From NCBI RefSeq assembly GCF_019357415.1, contig NZ_CP048410.1, positions 310,001 through 374,000 of the forward strand: a stretch of DNA of 64,000 nucleotides, read 5' to 3'. This document shows positions 35,549 through 44,481 of this stretch, piece by piece. How positions within the stretch are numbered: the first letter of the stretch is position 1; every line of letters starts with the position of its first letter. The stretch comes from Gramella sp. MT6 (GTDB lineage: Bacteria; Bacteroidota; Bacteroidia; Flavobacteriales; Flavobacteriaceae). The notes under the pieces were generated by a model, which worked only from the letters and a program-made list of their open reading frames with translations, did not search any database and was not told the DNA's origin. Both the position numbers and the translations under genes were made by a program.

Positions 35549-35839
35549 TTAAACTTCCAGCACGCTGTTCTCGGCAGCTGCGAAATCATTCCATTGATAT
35601 CCGTCTGCTTCAATTTCATTTTCCCACTTCCCGTCTATTATATATTTGAACTGATATTTCTGATCTACAGGTAAATTGAACTGAGCCTTGAAATTACCAT
35701 TCTTAAATTTTTTCAATTCTGATGAATTCCAATCATTAAAATCACCGGCAACTTCAACTTTGCTGGCGTCTTTTGCAGGTACACAAAATGTGATCTTGCA
35801 TTCCGGTTTAGATTTTAGGTACTGTTTTGTAATTGGCAT
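35549..35839 (-). CDS. Stand-alone glycogen-binding (isoamylase early-set/CBM48-like) domain protein
   Basis: A 96-residue protein consisting of one CBM48/AMPK-beta-like domain: KITFCVPAKDASKVEVAGDF, NDWNSSELKKFKNGNF, QYQFKYIIDGKWENE. The conserved VAGDFNDW and KYIIDG.W form the glucan-binding surface. Start ATG 35839 rather than a TTG ten codons upstream, matching family members that begin MxITKxYLKSKP. Such small proteins are common in Bacteroidetes; a role in binding glycogen-like polymers is inferred. It is convergent with the egt operon. Confidence 0.85.
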   Translation of the reverse strand: MPITKQYLKSKPECKITFCVPAKDASKVEVAGDFNDWNSSELKKFKNGNFKAQFNLPVDQKYQFKYIIDGKWENEIEADGYQWNDFAAAENSVLEV

Positions 35840-36038
35840 GACTACTTTTTTTAATAATTCATGCTTCAAATTAAAATAATAAAACCCTATAAAACAATAA
35901 CAATCAGAATGTTATGTGCATTTTTTCGAATTTCGAAAGTATAAGATGAATTAATAGAAAATTCAGAAATACGAAAACGATTTTCTAATAATAATTAGCA
36001 TTTTTTAAAGAAGAAAAACCTTTCAAAAAGTCTGAAAT

Positions 36039-37115
36039 TTAGATTTTTAACGCCTTAAAAAGTCGGTTTAGATCTTTTTCTGAATTAAAATAATGCATAC
36101 TAACCCGAATTCCCTCACCTCGCAGCGAAGTAATGATCCCTTCGCCTTTCAACCTATTAAAAAGCTGTTCATCTCCTTTAATATTGAATAAAGAAGAGTA
36201 ATCCTCTCGTTGCAGTGTCCATTCCTCTAACAGGCCTGCCTCTGCGAACCTTTCCCGGGCAATAGTTTTAAGCTTATTTATCTTTTCTGAAATAAGCTCC
36301 ATTCCAGTTTGTTGCAATAGATCTATGGCAACTTTCAGGCTTCCGAAGTTAAGTGTGTCATAATGTCCCGGTTCGAATTTTCCAATGAAATTCCCTTCAT
36401 GAGCCTTATACTTACCCTGTAAGGATCCAAAACCTAGATTCTTGGGGGAAATTTTTCCCTGTACACTTTCATTAAAAAGAATAAAGCCGTTACCATAACC
36501 AGCATTCATCCATTTATAACAACTGCTAACAGCAATATCCAAACCAGAGGCGTCAAAATCGAAAGCTTCAGTTCCAAAATACTGAGTGCCATCAGCTATT
36601 AGAATAACATCAGGGAATTTTGCCTTAAGCTTCTTTAAAAATTCGACATTTAATTTCACGCCGTTGATCCATTGTACTAGGCTGAAAGCAAAAAAATGAG
36701 GTTGCTCTTTTTCGATCTGAGCTATAATGTTTTCTTCCAGTTTCTCATTTATATCTGCATATACCACTCTAAAATCTCGGGATTCCACGGCCCAATTGAT
36801 AGAAGGATAATCGTTTTTGAGCAACAACACTTTACTAGGCTTATCAATGCTCTCCAGTATGCTGTTAAAACCATACGAAAAATTAGGCACCAAAGCCACA
36901 CGGTTTGGAGCGCACATAAAGAACCTACCTACACTCTCCCTTACCCCGGTTAAAATATCTCCCATCTTTTCCTTTAAAAGACTGGCCTTCAGAAAAAAAT
37001 CAAGATCATGTTCCTGTCGGTATTCCCAGACTTTTTCTGGTAACAGGCCAGATGCCGCGGTATTTAAATATGTATACTGTTCAAGTACAGGAAAGCCTTT
37101 TCTTAAATTATCCAT
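36039..37115 (-). CDS. Class V aminotransferase-fold PLP enzyme (selenocysteine lyase/EgtE-like)
   Basis: A 358-residue fold-type I PLP enzyme. Residues LNTAASGLLP near the start, FSLVQWINGVKLNVEFLKKL and ADGTQYFG in the middle, and the Schiff-base lysine in SSCYKWMNAGYGNGF. This belongs to the class V group that includes cysteine desulfurases, kynureninase and the ergothioneine C-S lyase EgtE; no cysteine desulfurase catalytic loop is recognisable. Start ATG 37115; upstream extension would overlap the divergent gene. It lies 0.5 kb from the egt operon on the other strand, so a role as EgtE is possible but only inferred. Confidence 0.8.
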   Translation of the reverse strand: MDNLRKGFPVLEQYTYLNTAASGLLPEKVWEYRQEHDLDFFLKASLLKEKMGDILTGVRESVGRFFMCAPNRVALVPNFSYGFNSILESIDKPSKVLLLKNDYPSINWAVESRDFRVVYADINEKLEENIIAQIEKEQPHFFAFSLVQWINGVKLNVEFLKKLKAKFPDVILIADGTQYFGTEAFDFDASGLDIAVSSCYKWMNAGYGNGFILFNESVQGKISPKNLGFGSLQGKYKAHEGNFIGKFEPGHYDTLNFGSLKVAIDLLQQTGMELISEKINKLKTIARERFAEAGLLEEWTLQREDYSSLFNIKGDEQLFNRLKGEGIITSLRGEGIRVSMHYFNSEKDLNRLFKALKI

Positions 37116-37145
37116 AAGCGTTAGGGAGTTCTTTTGATAAAAATG

Positions 37146-37153
37146 TAAATTTG
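37146..37153 (+). promoter_or_regulatory. Candidate -7 promoter element of the 2TM-folA unit
   Basis: TAAATTTG, exact match to TAnnTTTG, 25 bases before the ATG at 37179. No TTG at -33 spacing. Confidence 0.4.
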
Positions 37154-37178
37154 ATACTACACTAATGTAATTGTTATT

Positions 37179-37637
37179 ATGTTTTCTAAAAAGAAAAACA
37201 CTTCTAAAATAGATTACGAACAAAGGGAGTTATACGAAAACGCCAGGAAAAGAGCCAGACAGAAAAAAAGGTTATTCCAGCATTTCGTTTTTTTCCTGAT
37301 TGGCGCAGTGCTGCTAATTATTCTTAATGTGGTCATTGGCTATAAAGTCGAATTCAAGCCTTTCGGACAGAACTGGTTCGTATGGGCCGTGCTTTTATGG
37401 GGATTGATCTTTCTCATCCATTTCTTTAATGTTATGGTAGTAGATAGCTTTATGGGCAAGGATTGGGAAGCTAAACAAGTGGACCGACTTGTTAAGAAAC
37501 AAAAAGAAAAGATCACACAACTACAGGAAAAAGTTGAAAAAGATCACCCGGCTCCAAAAGACAGCGATTACATAAAACAAGACCATCCGCCAAAAAGAAT
37601 CAGCCCTGAAAATCCGGATGAACCAATAAATAGTTAA
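37179..37637 (+). CDS. 2TM-domain membrane protein
   Basis: A 152-residue protein with the 2TM domain of Bacteroidetes: KARKRARQKK-like charged lead (ENARKRARQKKRLFQHFVFF), two membrane segments at about 40-60 and 73-93, and WFVWAVLLWGLIFLIHFFNV. The C-terminal 45 residues are a charged coil. Some members are fused to histidine kinases (LytS type); this one is free-standing. Six bases upstream of folA, so co-transcribed. Confidence 0.82.
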   Translation: MFSKKKNTSKIDYEQRELYENARKRARQKKRLFQHFVFFLIGAVLLIILNVVIGYKVEFKPFGQNWFVWAVLLWGLIFLIHFFNVMVVDSFMGKDWEAKQVDRLVKKQKEKITQLQEKVEKDHPAPKDSDYIKQDHPPKRISPENPDEPINS

Positions 37638-37643
37638 TATTTC

Positions 37644-38126
37644 ATGATTACAATGATTGCTGCCGCGGCAGAAAATAACGCACTTGGGAAAGACAATGAT
37701 CTCGTATGGCACCTGCCAGATGATTTTAAAAGATTTAAAAGGCTTACCTCGGGGCATCACATAATTATGGGCAGGAAGACGTTTGAATCTTTTCCTAAAT
37801 TATTACCAGACCGCACTCATATTATCATCACCCGAAAGAATGATTACGATCCTGAGGGTGCTATAGTTGTAAATTCCCTGGAAGAAGCTATACGTGTTTC
37901 TAAACTTGATGAGCAACCTTTCATTATAGGTGGAGGTGAGATCTACAAAATGGGAATGGATAGAGCTGAAAGAATTGAACTTACCCGAGTACATGGCGAG
38001 TTTGATGCCGACACCTTCTTTCCCGAGATCGATGAAGAAAAATGGAAACTCATAGATGAAAAGTTCCATGAAAAAGATGAAAAGCATGACTATTCTTTTA
38101 CTTATCTAACTTATGAGCGTAGGTAG
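37644..38126 (+). CDS. folA: Dihydrofolate reductase
   Basis: Reduces dihydrofolate to tetrahydrofolate with NADPH, closing the thymidylate cycle with thyA. Begins MITMIAAAAENNALGKDND; contains LVWHLPDDFKRFK (catalytic acid in the DDF segment), IIMGRKTFESFPKLLP and FIIGGGEIYKMG. 160 residues is normal. Its last 14 bases overlap the fructosamine kinase gene. Confidence 0.96.
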   Translation: MITMIAAAAENNALGKDNDLVWHLPDDFKRFKRLTSGHHIIMGRKTFESFPKLLPDRTHIIITRKNDYDPEGAIVVNSLEEAIRVSKLDEQPFIIGGGEIYKMGMDRAERIELTRVHGEFDADTFFPEIDEEKWKLIDEKFHEKDEKHDYSFTYLTYERR

Positions 38127-38973
38127 GTTTCAGAACATCGTCGAAAATATCGCTGAAGATTTCGGAATTAAACTTTCTGAGGCCTCTCCTCTTAGTGGCG
38201 GAGATATCAATGAGGTTTTTCTTCTGAAAACCGAAACTGAAAAATTCGTTTTAAAGCTAAATAATACGAGTAGATTTCCGGGGATGTTCGACGCTGAAAA
38301 ACTTGGGCTTGAAAATTTAATACAACCCAGGGTGATAGATGTTCCAAAACCTATCCATACCGGGACCGAAGATCAATATTCCTATTTACTTCTGGAGCAC
38401 AAAGAGTCGGCTTCAAAAAAGCAAGATTTTTGGGAACTATTCGGGGAGAGGTTAGCGAAACTTCACCGGGAAACCCGGGATACATTCGGCCTGGAAAAAG
38501 ATAATTATATTGGAAGCCTCCCGCAATACAACGAAAACCGAGATTCAGCCGCAGATTTTTATATTGAAATGCGTCTTAAACCGCAAATTGAAATGGCCGC
38601 AGATAAAGGCTTTAAATTAAATATTCCGGATCGATTTTTTGAAAATTGCCGGGACCTCATCCCTAATGAACCACCTTCGCTTATACATGGTGACCTGTGG
38701 AACGGCAATTATATTGTGAACGCACAAGGTGAGCCCTGTTTAATAGATCCTGCCGTTGCTTATGCTCCCCGGGAAATGGACCTGGGAATGATGAAATTAT
38801 TTGGAGGCTTCAATGAAAGTCTTTTTAGAGTCTACGATGAAACATTTCCGCTGCAAGAAGGCTGGCAGGAAAGAATTGAGTTATGGCAGCTATATTATCT
38901 GCTTGTTCATCTGAATATCTTTGGTGCCGGTTACAAATCCCAGGTAACAAATATCATTCGCAAGTACGGCTGA
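38113..38973 (+). CDS. Fructosamine kinase family protein
   Basis: Protein-kinase-like fold that in characterised members phosphorylates ketosamines on glycated proteins, starting their repair. Motifs: SLGGDINEVFLLKT-like GGDINEVFLLKTE near residue 32 with the ATP-binding lysine in FVLKLN, SLIHGDLWNGN as catalytic loop near 190 and LIDPAVAYAPREMDLGM as the DFG-equivalent metal site. 286 residues is typical. The 14-base overlap with folA suggests translational coupling. Confidence 0.9.
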   Translation: MSVGRFQNIVENIAEDFGIKLSEASPLSGGDINEVFLLKTETEKFVLKLNNTSRFPGMFDAEKLGLENLIQPRVIDVPKPIHTGTEDQYSYLLLEHKESASKKQDFWELFGERLAKLHRETRDTFGLEKDNYIGSLPQYNENRDSAADFYIEMRLKPQIEMAADKGFKLNIPDRFFENCRDLIPNEPPSLIHGDLWNGNYIVNAQGEPCLIDPAVAYAPREMDLGMMKLFGGFNESLFRVYDETFPLQEGWQERIELWQLYYLLVHLNIFGAGYKSQVTNIIRKYG

Positions 38974-39070
38974 TTTTACACTTCTTAACATCGGCTTTCC
39001 TTTTTTTAGCAGTTCCTTAGCGCAATAGCCATTTCTTCTAAAGTATATTCATATCAAATAAAAAATAACT

Positions 39071-39571
39071 ATGAGTACTAAAAATTTATATGACGATAAG
39101 GCTAGAGAAAAGATCAAAGAACTTGCAGAAGATATTGATTTTTGCATGCTGGTAACTAATATGGATCAGAAACCTCTAAGCGCAGTTCCTATGTCTACTA
39201 AACAGGTAGATGATCATGGTGCAGTTTGGTTCCTAAGTAAGAATTCCAGCGAACACAATAAGAATATTGAAAAAGACAGCGATGTACAGTTGCTATACAG
39301 CGGTACTTCTGAAATGGAATTCCTTAGTATCTATGGAGAAGCATTTATCGAAACCAATCGCGATGTGATCCATGAACTTTATTCTAAGGCTGATAACGCC
39401 TGGTTCGACGGAAAAGATGATCCTAGTATCACTGCCATTAAGATAAACCCGAAAGAAGCTTATTACTGGGATAATAAAGACAATAAAATGGTCACCTTGT
39501 TTAAATTAGGAATGGCCGCAGTAAGTGGTAATAACCAGGATATTGGAGAAAAAGGAAAATTAGAGTTATAA
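39071..39571 (+). CDS. Pyridoxamine 5'-phosphate oxidase-fold protein (general stress protein 26 type)
   Basis: A 166-residue split-barrel flavin-binding protein. CMLVTNMDQKPLSAVPMSTK, the strand GAVWFLSKNSSEHNKNI, and YYWDNKDNKMVTLFKL correspond to the GSP26/PNPOx-like group; GSP26 members bind FMN or FAD but are not true PdxH. The protein lacks a signal peptide, so it is cytosolic. Monocistronic and closed by a terminator that overlaps the region upstream of fabD. Confidence 0.87.
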   Translation: MSTKNLYDDKAREKIKELAEDIDFCMLVTNMDQKPLSAVPMSTKQVDDHGAVWFLSKNSSEHNKNIEKDSDVQLLYSGTSEMEFLSIYGEAFIETNRDVIHELYSKADNAWFDGKDDPSITAIKINPKEAYYWDNKDNKMVTLFKLGMAAVSGNNQDIGEKGKLEL

Positions 39572-39591
39572 AGACTTGTATTTGTCGGAAG

Positions 39592-39632
39592 AGACCTCAT
39601 AGCAGATCATTTGTTATGAGGTCTTTTATTTT
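39592..39632 (+). terminator. Intrinsic terminator before fabD
   Basis: Arms AGACCTCATA (39592-39601) and TATGAGGTCT (39615-39624), followed by TTTATTTTA. It ends 35 bases before the fabD ATG. Confidence 0.75.
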
Positions 39633-39666
39633 ATGCCTAATTTTGCTGAGCAAAAAATTAGAATTT

Positions 39667-40551
39667 ATGAAAGCATATATATTTCCGGGTCAGGGAGCAC
39701 AGTTCACAGGTATGGGACTTGACCTTTACGAAAAATCGGCTGAGGCCAGAGAACTTTTTCAAAAGGCAAATGATATTCTTGGATTTTCTATCACCGATAT
39801 CATGTTCGAAGGTTCTGCAGAAGACCTGAAACAAACCAAAGTTACCCAACCCGCAATTTTTCTTCATTCTGTAATTTTGAGCAAAGTGCTTGGGGACGAT
39901 TTTAAACCAGATATGGTTGCTGGACATTCTTTAGGAGAATTCTCGGCCCTGGTCGCGAACAAGACCTTAAGTTTTGAAGATGGTTTAAAACTGGTTTCAC
40001 AAAGAGCACAGGCAATGCAAAAAGCTTGTGAATTAGAACCTTCTACTATGGCAGCCGTTTTAGGCCTGGAAGATGAAATGGTGGAAGCCGTTTGTGCCGA
40101 TACTGAAGGTATCGTAGTTGCAGCAAATTATAACTGCCCAGGACAACTGGTTATCTCAGGAGCTTACGACGCGGTAGAAAGAGCCTGTGAAAACCTTAAA
40201 GAAAAAGGAGCGAGAAGGGCGATGATCCTCCCAGTAGGTGGAGCTTTCCATTCGCCACTAATGGAGCCGGCAAGAAAAGACCTTGCGGCAGCCATAGAGA
40301 ATACAAATTTTAATGATCCTACCTGCCCGGTATATCAAAACGTTAGCACATTTGCAGTGACCGATAAGGAAGAGATCAAGAAAAACCTGGTATTCCAATT
40401 GACCGCTCCAGTAAAATGGACGCAGTCTGTACAAAATATGATCAAGGACGGCGCTTCAGAATTTATTGAAGTTGGTCCTGGAAAAGTATTACAGGGACTG
40501 GTTAAGAAAATAGACCGTAGCGCGCAGACCGCTTCAGCAGGTATCGAATAA
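39667..40551 (+). CDS. fabD: Malonyl-CoA:ACP transacylase
   Basis: Transfers malonyl from CoA to acyl carrier protein for fatty acid synthesis. Begins MKAYIFPGQGAQFTGMG; nucleophile Ser88 in AGHSLGEFSAL and catalytic His195 in GGAFHSPLMEPA are intact, and the C-terminal FIEVGPGKVLQGLVKKI is typical. 294 residues from ATG 39667. An ATG at 39616 lies in the right arm of the upstream terminator and is rejected. Confidence 0.96.
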   Translation: MKAYIFPGQGAQFTGMGLDLYEKSAEARELFQKANDILGFSITDIMFEGSAEDLKQTKVTQPAIFLHSVILSKVLGDDFKPDMVAGHSLGEFSALVANKTLSFEDGLKLVSQRAQAMQKACELEPSTMAAVLGLEDEMVEAVCADTEGIVVAANYNCPGQLVISGAYDAVERACENLKEKGARRAMILPVGGAFHSPLMEPARKDLAAAIENTNFNDPTCPVYQNVSTFAVTDKEEIKKNLVFQLTAPVKWTQSVQNMIKDGASEFIEVGPGKVLQGLVKKIDRSAQTASAGIE

Positions 40552-40571
40552 TTTCGATCTCTTATAATTAT

Positions 40572-40601
40572 AAAGCCCGATCATATGATCGGGCTTTTTT
40601 T
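40572..40601 (+). terminator. Intrinsic terminator of fabD
   Basis: Near-perfect palindrome: arms AAAGCCCGATCA (40572-40583) and TGATCGGGCTTT (40586-40597), T tract to 40601. Confidence 0.9.
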
Positions 40602-40763
40602 GTTATACCATAGATTAAATCCTCCACACAGGCATAAAAATATCTCCTTTATTAATCATTTTTTATATCTTTCTACTTCAAGCAATTTTTTATTGCCAAT
40701 TCAATTTAAAGTGATCATTCTGCCCTACCTATAGATCATTAAAATCTTAACCACTCTATTTAC

Positions 40764-43115
40764 ATGCTCAAAGTTACCCCTTTAATTTTGCTGATATTAT
40801 TTAGCTATTCCGTAAAAATATCTGCTCAGGAGAGAATGGAAGTCAAGCTTCAGGACGATTACGCTAATTACTTTTCGAATCAGGATAAGTCGGTTTTTCT
40901 TCATCTTAATAAAACCACTTTTCTGCCAAAAGAAGAACTTTGGTTCTCAGCCTATATTTATCAACCTTTTTTAAATATTCCCGATCTGGAAACTACTAAT
41001 CTGCAAGTAGCCCTGTTCGATGAAAAAAATAAAAAGATCATTTCTAAAGTAATCCTTACCAATGGAGGCAAAGGAACTGGTTTCTTTAATCTAAGAAAAT
41101 TTAGACCAGGGACTTATTACCTGGTAGCAAGCCAGGATGGAAAATCAAGTAACTTTTTTCAGCAACCAATCAAAATAGTTTCAGGAACTTCAAAAAGTTC
41201 TGCCCCACGAAATTTTGATCTACAGGTGTTACCGGAAGGTGGGCATATGCTTGAAAATACTGAAAATTCGGTTGGATTTAAAATTCTGGATTCAAATGGA
41301 GAGGCTAGGGAAATGAAGGGTTATTTACTTGATGAATCGGGAGACACCTTAAAAGTGATCAATTCCAATCAATTTGGAATGGGAAAATTCCAAATCGTTC
41401 CAAAGCCAGAAAAAAGCTACCGGTTGATTACCATGATTGACACGATCCAAATTTCAACCATGTTACCAGAAGCAAAAACTACAGGAATCAATCTTTCCAT
41501 AGAAAGACTTGGAAATGATTATATGGCTCGTATTAATACCAATAAACAAAGCCTGGAGAAGATCTATGATCAAACTTTTAAAATGTTCATTCATAATGGA
41601 TCTGAAATAAAAACACTGGAATTCAAATTTGATAAAGATGAGCCTAAAAAAGTTATTCCATTAAAGAATCAAATGCTATTTAATGGGATCAATATAGTAA
41701 CTGTTTTTGATGAGGATTTTAATCCTTTAGTTGAAAGAATGATCTATAAAGACATAGCAAAACGTAGAGTTTCAGTTTCTGCTAATTTCGTAAAAAAGGA
41801 AAATGACAGCCTGGTTTTAAATCTTACTACAACTGTAGATTCCCTCAACCCAAATAGCTTGAGCATATCTGTATTACCTTCCGGAAATAAATCTTACCAC
41901 CCTAGACATAACATCATTTCTCAGTTTGAATTAAAACCTTATATAAAAGGTAATATCGAGCATCCCGAATACTATTTCGCCAGCGATGTCAACTTAAGGC
42001 GAAGGTTATATGACCTGGACCTTTTATTACTAAATCAAGGCTGGAGCAAATACACGTGGCCGGAAATTTTTAATGCGGATAAAACAAGTTCATCTTTAAA
42101 AAATGGATTTACGGTACAGGGAACCGTTAATAACGATAGTACCGAGCCTGGGGATAAAGTCTTTCTTAAATCTGACGAATTGGGTTTATTCGAAATTGTG
42201 AACCTGGATGAAAATAAAAGTTTCAGATTATCAGAACTATTTATTATTGATAGCACGAATATTAATATTGGTGTAACCAGGGGTAAAAAGCAAAAGATCG
42301 TAAAACCTAATATCTACGTTAGAGTTCTTCCACCTAATGACAACCTGAGTAATTTGGATATTTCGAAAGAGTCTAATCAAGAAACCTTTCAGCAAGATGG
42401 AGGAACAAGCCAGCTTGGTGATTATAGAAACTTTATTCGCACAGGAGAGTCTCTGGATACTATTACAGTTACCGCTACCAAAAAAGAAGAAGTCGATATT
42501 GAGAATAATAATTTCGGGACAAAACTAGAGATAGATGATGAAATCAAGAAACAATATCCGTTTGTTACCAGTTATATTTCGATGAATGGCTTTAAGGTAA
42601 GGAGGGATAATATGAATGGTCAAATTTATATCTTCAACACGCGGTTTGGCCGTTTAATCGAACCGGTAATTCAGCTTGACGGGGTGAACCTTACCGACAA
42701 TTCAATCCTCTATGGACTGCAAACATCAGAAATAGAATCGATCTATATCAATAGAAATGGTGGTGCGGTGATGGGAAAAACCAGCTTTGGAGGTATTATA
42801 AGAATCAATACTTTATCAGGTCAAAAGAGAGCGGACACCGATGGAAATTACTCTCCCAACACCTATAAATTTCTGTCTAATGCTGGTTTTGCCAGGGATA
42901 AAGAATTCTACACGCCACAATATCGTTCCTATACCGATGCTCTATTTACTGATTACGGTGTTATCGACTGGAAAAAGAATATAAGCCTGAATGACAATGG
43001 AAAAGCAAGTTTTAAAATCCTGAACACGCTTCAGAATAAGATAGATCTTTTCATTGAAGGCATGACGATCGACGGTAAATTAATTTCCGAAAACATCAGC
43101 CTGGAGATAAATTAG
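40764..43115 (+). CDS. Secreted MG2-like/TonB-plug-domain protein without a barrel
   Basis: A 783-residue envelope protein. Signal peptide 1-21, then an alpha-2-macroglobulin-like MG2 region (SVFLHLNKTTFLPKEELWFS, GTGFFNLRKFRPGTYYLVA) and further beta domains. Near residue 570 it has the phrase DTITVTATKK and from about 595 a region like a TonB-receptor plug (VIQLDGVNLTDNS, IESIYINRNGGAVMGKTSFG), but no C-terminal barrel follows. Families of this kind are abundant in Bacteroidetes, with unknown role; a periplasmic or surface assembly function is a guess. Single gene between two terminators. Confidence 0.78.
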   Translation: MLKVTPLILLILFSYSVKISAQERMEVKLQDDYANYFSNQDKSVFLHLNKTTFLPKEELWFSAYIYQPFLNIPDLETTNLQVALFDEKNKKIISKVILTNGGKGTGFFNLRKFRPGTYYLVASQDGKSSNFFQQPIKIVSGTSKSSAPRNFDLQVLPEGGHMLENTENSVGFKILDSNGEAREMKGYLLDESGDTLKVINSNQFGMGKFQIVPKPEKSYRLITMIDTIQISTMLPEAKTTGINLSIERLGNDYMARINTNKQSLEKIYDQTFKMFIHNGSEIKTLEFKFDKDEPKKVIPLKNQMLFNGINIVTVFDEDFNPLVERMIYKDIAKRRVSVSANFVKKENDSLVLNLTTTVDSLNPNSLSISVLPSGNKSYHPRHNIISQFELKPYIKGNIEHPEYYFASDVNLRRRLYDLDLLLLNQGWSKYTWPEIFNADKTSSSLKNGFTVQGTVNNDSTEPGDKVFLKSDELGLFEIVNLDENKSFRLSELFIIDSTNINIGVTRGKKQKIVKPNIYVRVLPPNDNLSNLDISKESNQETFQQDGGTSQLGDYRNFIRTGESLDTITVTATKKEEVDIENNNFGTKLEIDDEIKKQYPFVTSYISMNGFKVRRDNMNGQIYIFNTRFGRLIEPVIQLDGVNLTDNSILYGLQTSEIESIYINRNGGAVMGKTSFGGIIRINTLSGQKRADTDGNYSPNTYKFLSNAGFARDKEFYTPQYRSYTDALFTDYGVIDWKKNISLNDNGKASFKILNTLQNKIDLFIEGMTIDGKLISENISLEIN

Positions 43116-43121
43116 AATTGA

Positions 43122-43155
43122 AAAAGCCCGATCATTTAGGTCGGGCTTTTTATAT
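43122..43155. terminator. Intrinsic terminator between convergent genes
   Basis: Arms AAAAGCCCGA (43122-43131) and TCGGGCTTTT (43141-43150), loop of nine. A and T tracts on both sides allow use in both directions. Confidence 0.85.
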
Positions 43156-43170
43156 AATCCTTTTTGATCT

Positions 43171-44367
43171 TTAGAAAATACTATATCCTACGATAAAAGA
43201 AATGGTCTGAAAATCTGAATGCCATCTGGTTTCTCGATTCACAATTATATCCCTTTTTGATCCAACCCGGAACTCTGCCGAATATTTATTTTTGTATTTG
43301 AAGCCAATTCCACCGGAAAAATAAGGTTTGTCCGCTAGACCAATGTCATCATAGTGCTGAAGATAGACATCAGATTTAATATTGAAAATTGGCACGAAGG
43401 CAGCATTTATAAATATCTTGGAGTCTTCGTTTAGAAATAGATAATGACGAAGTCCAATGGGTACCTCAACCGACGAAAAATCGACCCTTACTTCCTGGTC
43501 ATATCTTACCTCTTCATAGGAAAAATACTGATAAGCAGGTTCTACAGTAAAAGCCCATTTATTACGATTAAAAGGCAAGACAAATTCTCCTTCAACACCT
43601 AATCTAAAACCTATTTCGCTTACTTTACTGAACTCTCTTTTTGAACCTCTACGATCCCCGAAAACTAACTGGAAGGTACTTTGATTTATTCCAGGACGTA
43701 AATTCAGGTTTACTTCAAACTTATTATCCCTTTTGGAGTAATCTTTGTAATCTTCATCTTTACATTCATTATAACGCCTGAAAAAATCAATAAGATCATC
43801 ACGCTTGTAATCTATTTCCTGAAAAACCGGTGATTTTTCAAAATTACATTTAAGATGGTCAAATAACTGTCTTCTGTAAAGGTTGTTTTCCTCAATTTTA
43901 GAGTCATCAACTAAATACTTTTTATTAACCAGAGGTTTAATATCCCGGTCTTCCTGGGTGCTATAATAGTATTGATTATTTTTAAATTTGTAGAAATACA
44001 GGTTGGCAGTACCTTCAATTAAAACCTGAATGAATTCTCGACTTTCTTTGTAATCAGGATCTTTGTTTTCATCTAGAGATCGTTGAATAGAGCTGGATTG
44101 GTCAATTTGAATGATCCGGCTTAAAAATTTAGTATCATCCCCAATGCCCAATTCCTGAACTTCTGAGGCAGAAATACTATTCACTATTCCTTTTTCCGTA
44201 AGCTTAAAATTGAATTTCCCTTCCTTTTGGATCGAATTTGAATTCCGAATAAATGCCTCTACTTTGTCCCCAGATTCTTTTATAAAATATCCCTTTTCGT
44301 AATTGATCTGGCCAATAGCCATAATTCCGCTAAACAGGAACAAGCCCAGCGTAAGTAATTTTTTCAT
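43171..44367 (-). CDS. Outer membrane beta-barrel protein (PorT-like)
   Basis: Start ATG 44367 gives a signal peptide MKKLLTLGLFLFSGIMAIGQ; an upstream start would precede it with 15 unlikely residues. The first 215 residues contain a globular periplasmic or surface region; from about 235 (FEVNLNLRPGINQSTFQLVF) the alternating pattern and terminal FQTISFIVGYSIF suggest an 8-strand barrel. No specific function recognised. Last gene of the minus-strand set degT-amidohydrolase-barrel, 115 bases from its neighbour, so may be independent. Confidence 0.75.
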   Translation of the reverse strand: MKKLLTLGLFLFSGIMAIGQINYEKGYFIKESGDKVEAFIRNSNSIQKEGKFNFKLTEKGIVNSISASEVQELGIGDDTKFLSRIIQIDQSSSIQRSLDENKDPDYKESREFIQVLIEGTANLYFYKFKNNQYYYSTQEDRDIKPLVNKKYLVDDSKIEENNLYRRQLFDHLKCNFEKSPVFQEIDYKRDDLIDFFRRYNECKDEDYKDYSKRDNKFEVNLNLRPGINQSTFQLVFGDRRGSKREFSKVSEIGFRLGVEGEFVLPFNRNKWAFTVEPAYQYFSYEEVRYDQEVRVDFSSVEVPIGLRHYLFLNEDSKIFINAAFVPIFNIKSDVYLQHYDDIGLADKPYFSGGIGFKYKNKYSAEFRVGSKRDIIVNRETRWHSDFQTISFIVGYSIF

Positions 44368-44481
44368 TCGTGTTTGATTATTTGTTTTAAGGGGCCCAAG
44401 ATAACCTAACACTAAAGCATAAAATAAGTTTTAATTAAGAAATTTTTAAGATAAAAATCTAAAACACTAAGGAACAGCTAA

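Noticed and set aside
37116..37223. Longer class V PLP gene from 37223
   Set aside because: The extra 36 codons overlap the divergent 2TM gene and its promoter, and carry no conserved sequence; ATG 37115 precedes the conserved core.
39616..39666. Longer fabD starting at ATG 39616
   Set aside because: That ATG lies in the right arm of the upstream terminator, and the added residues are hydrophobic and not in the family. The start MKAYIFPGQG at 39667 is standard.
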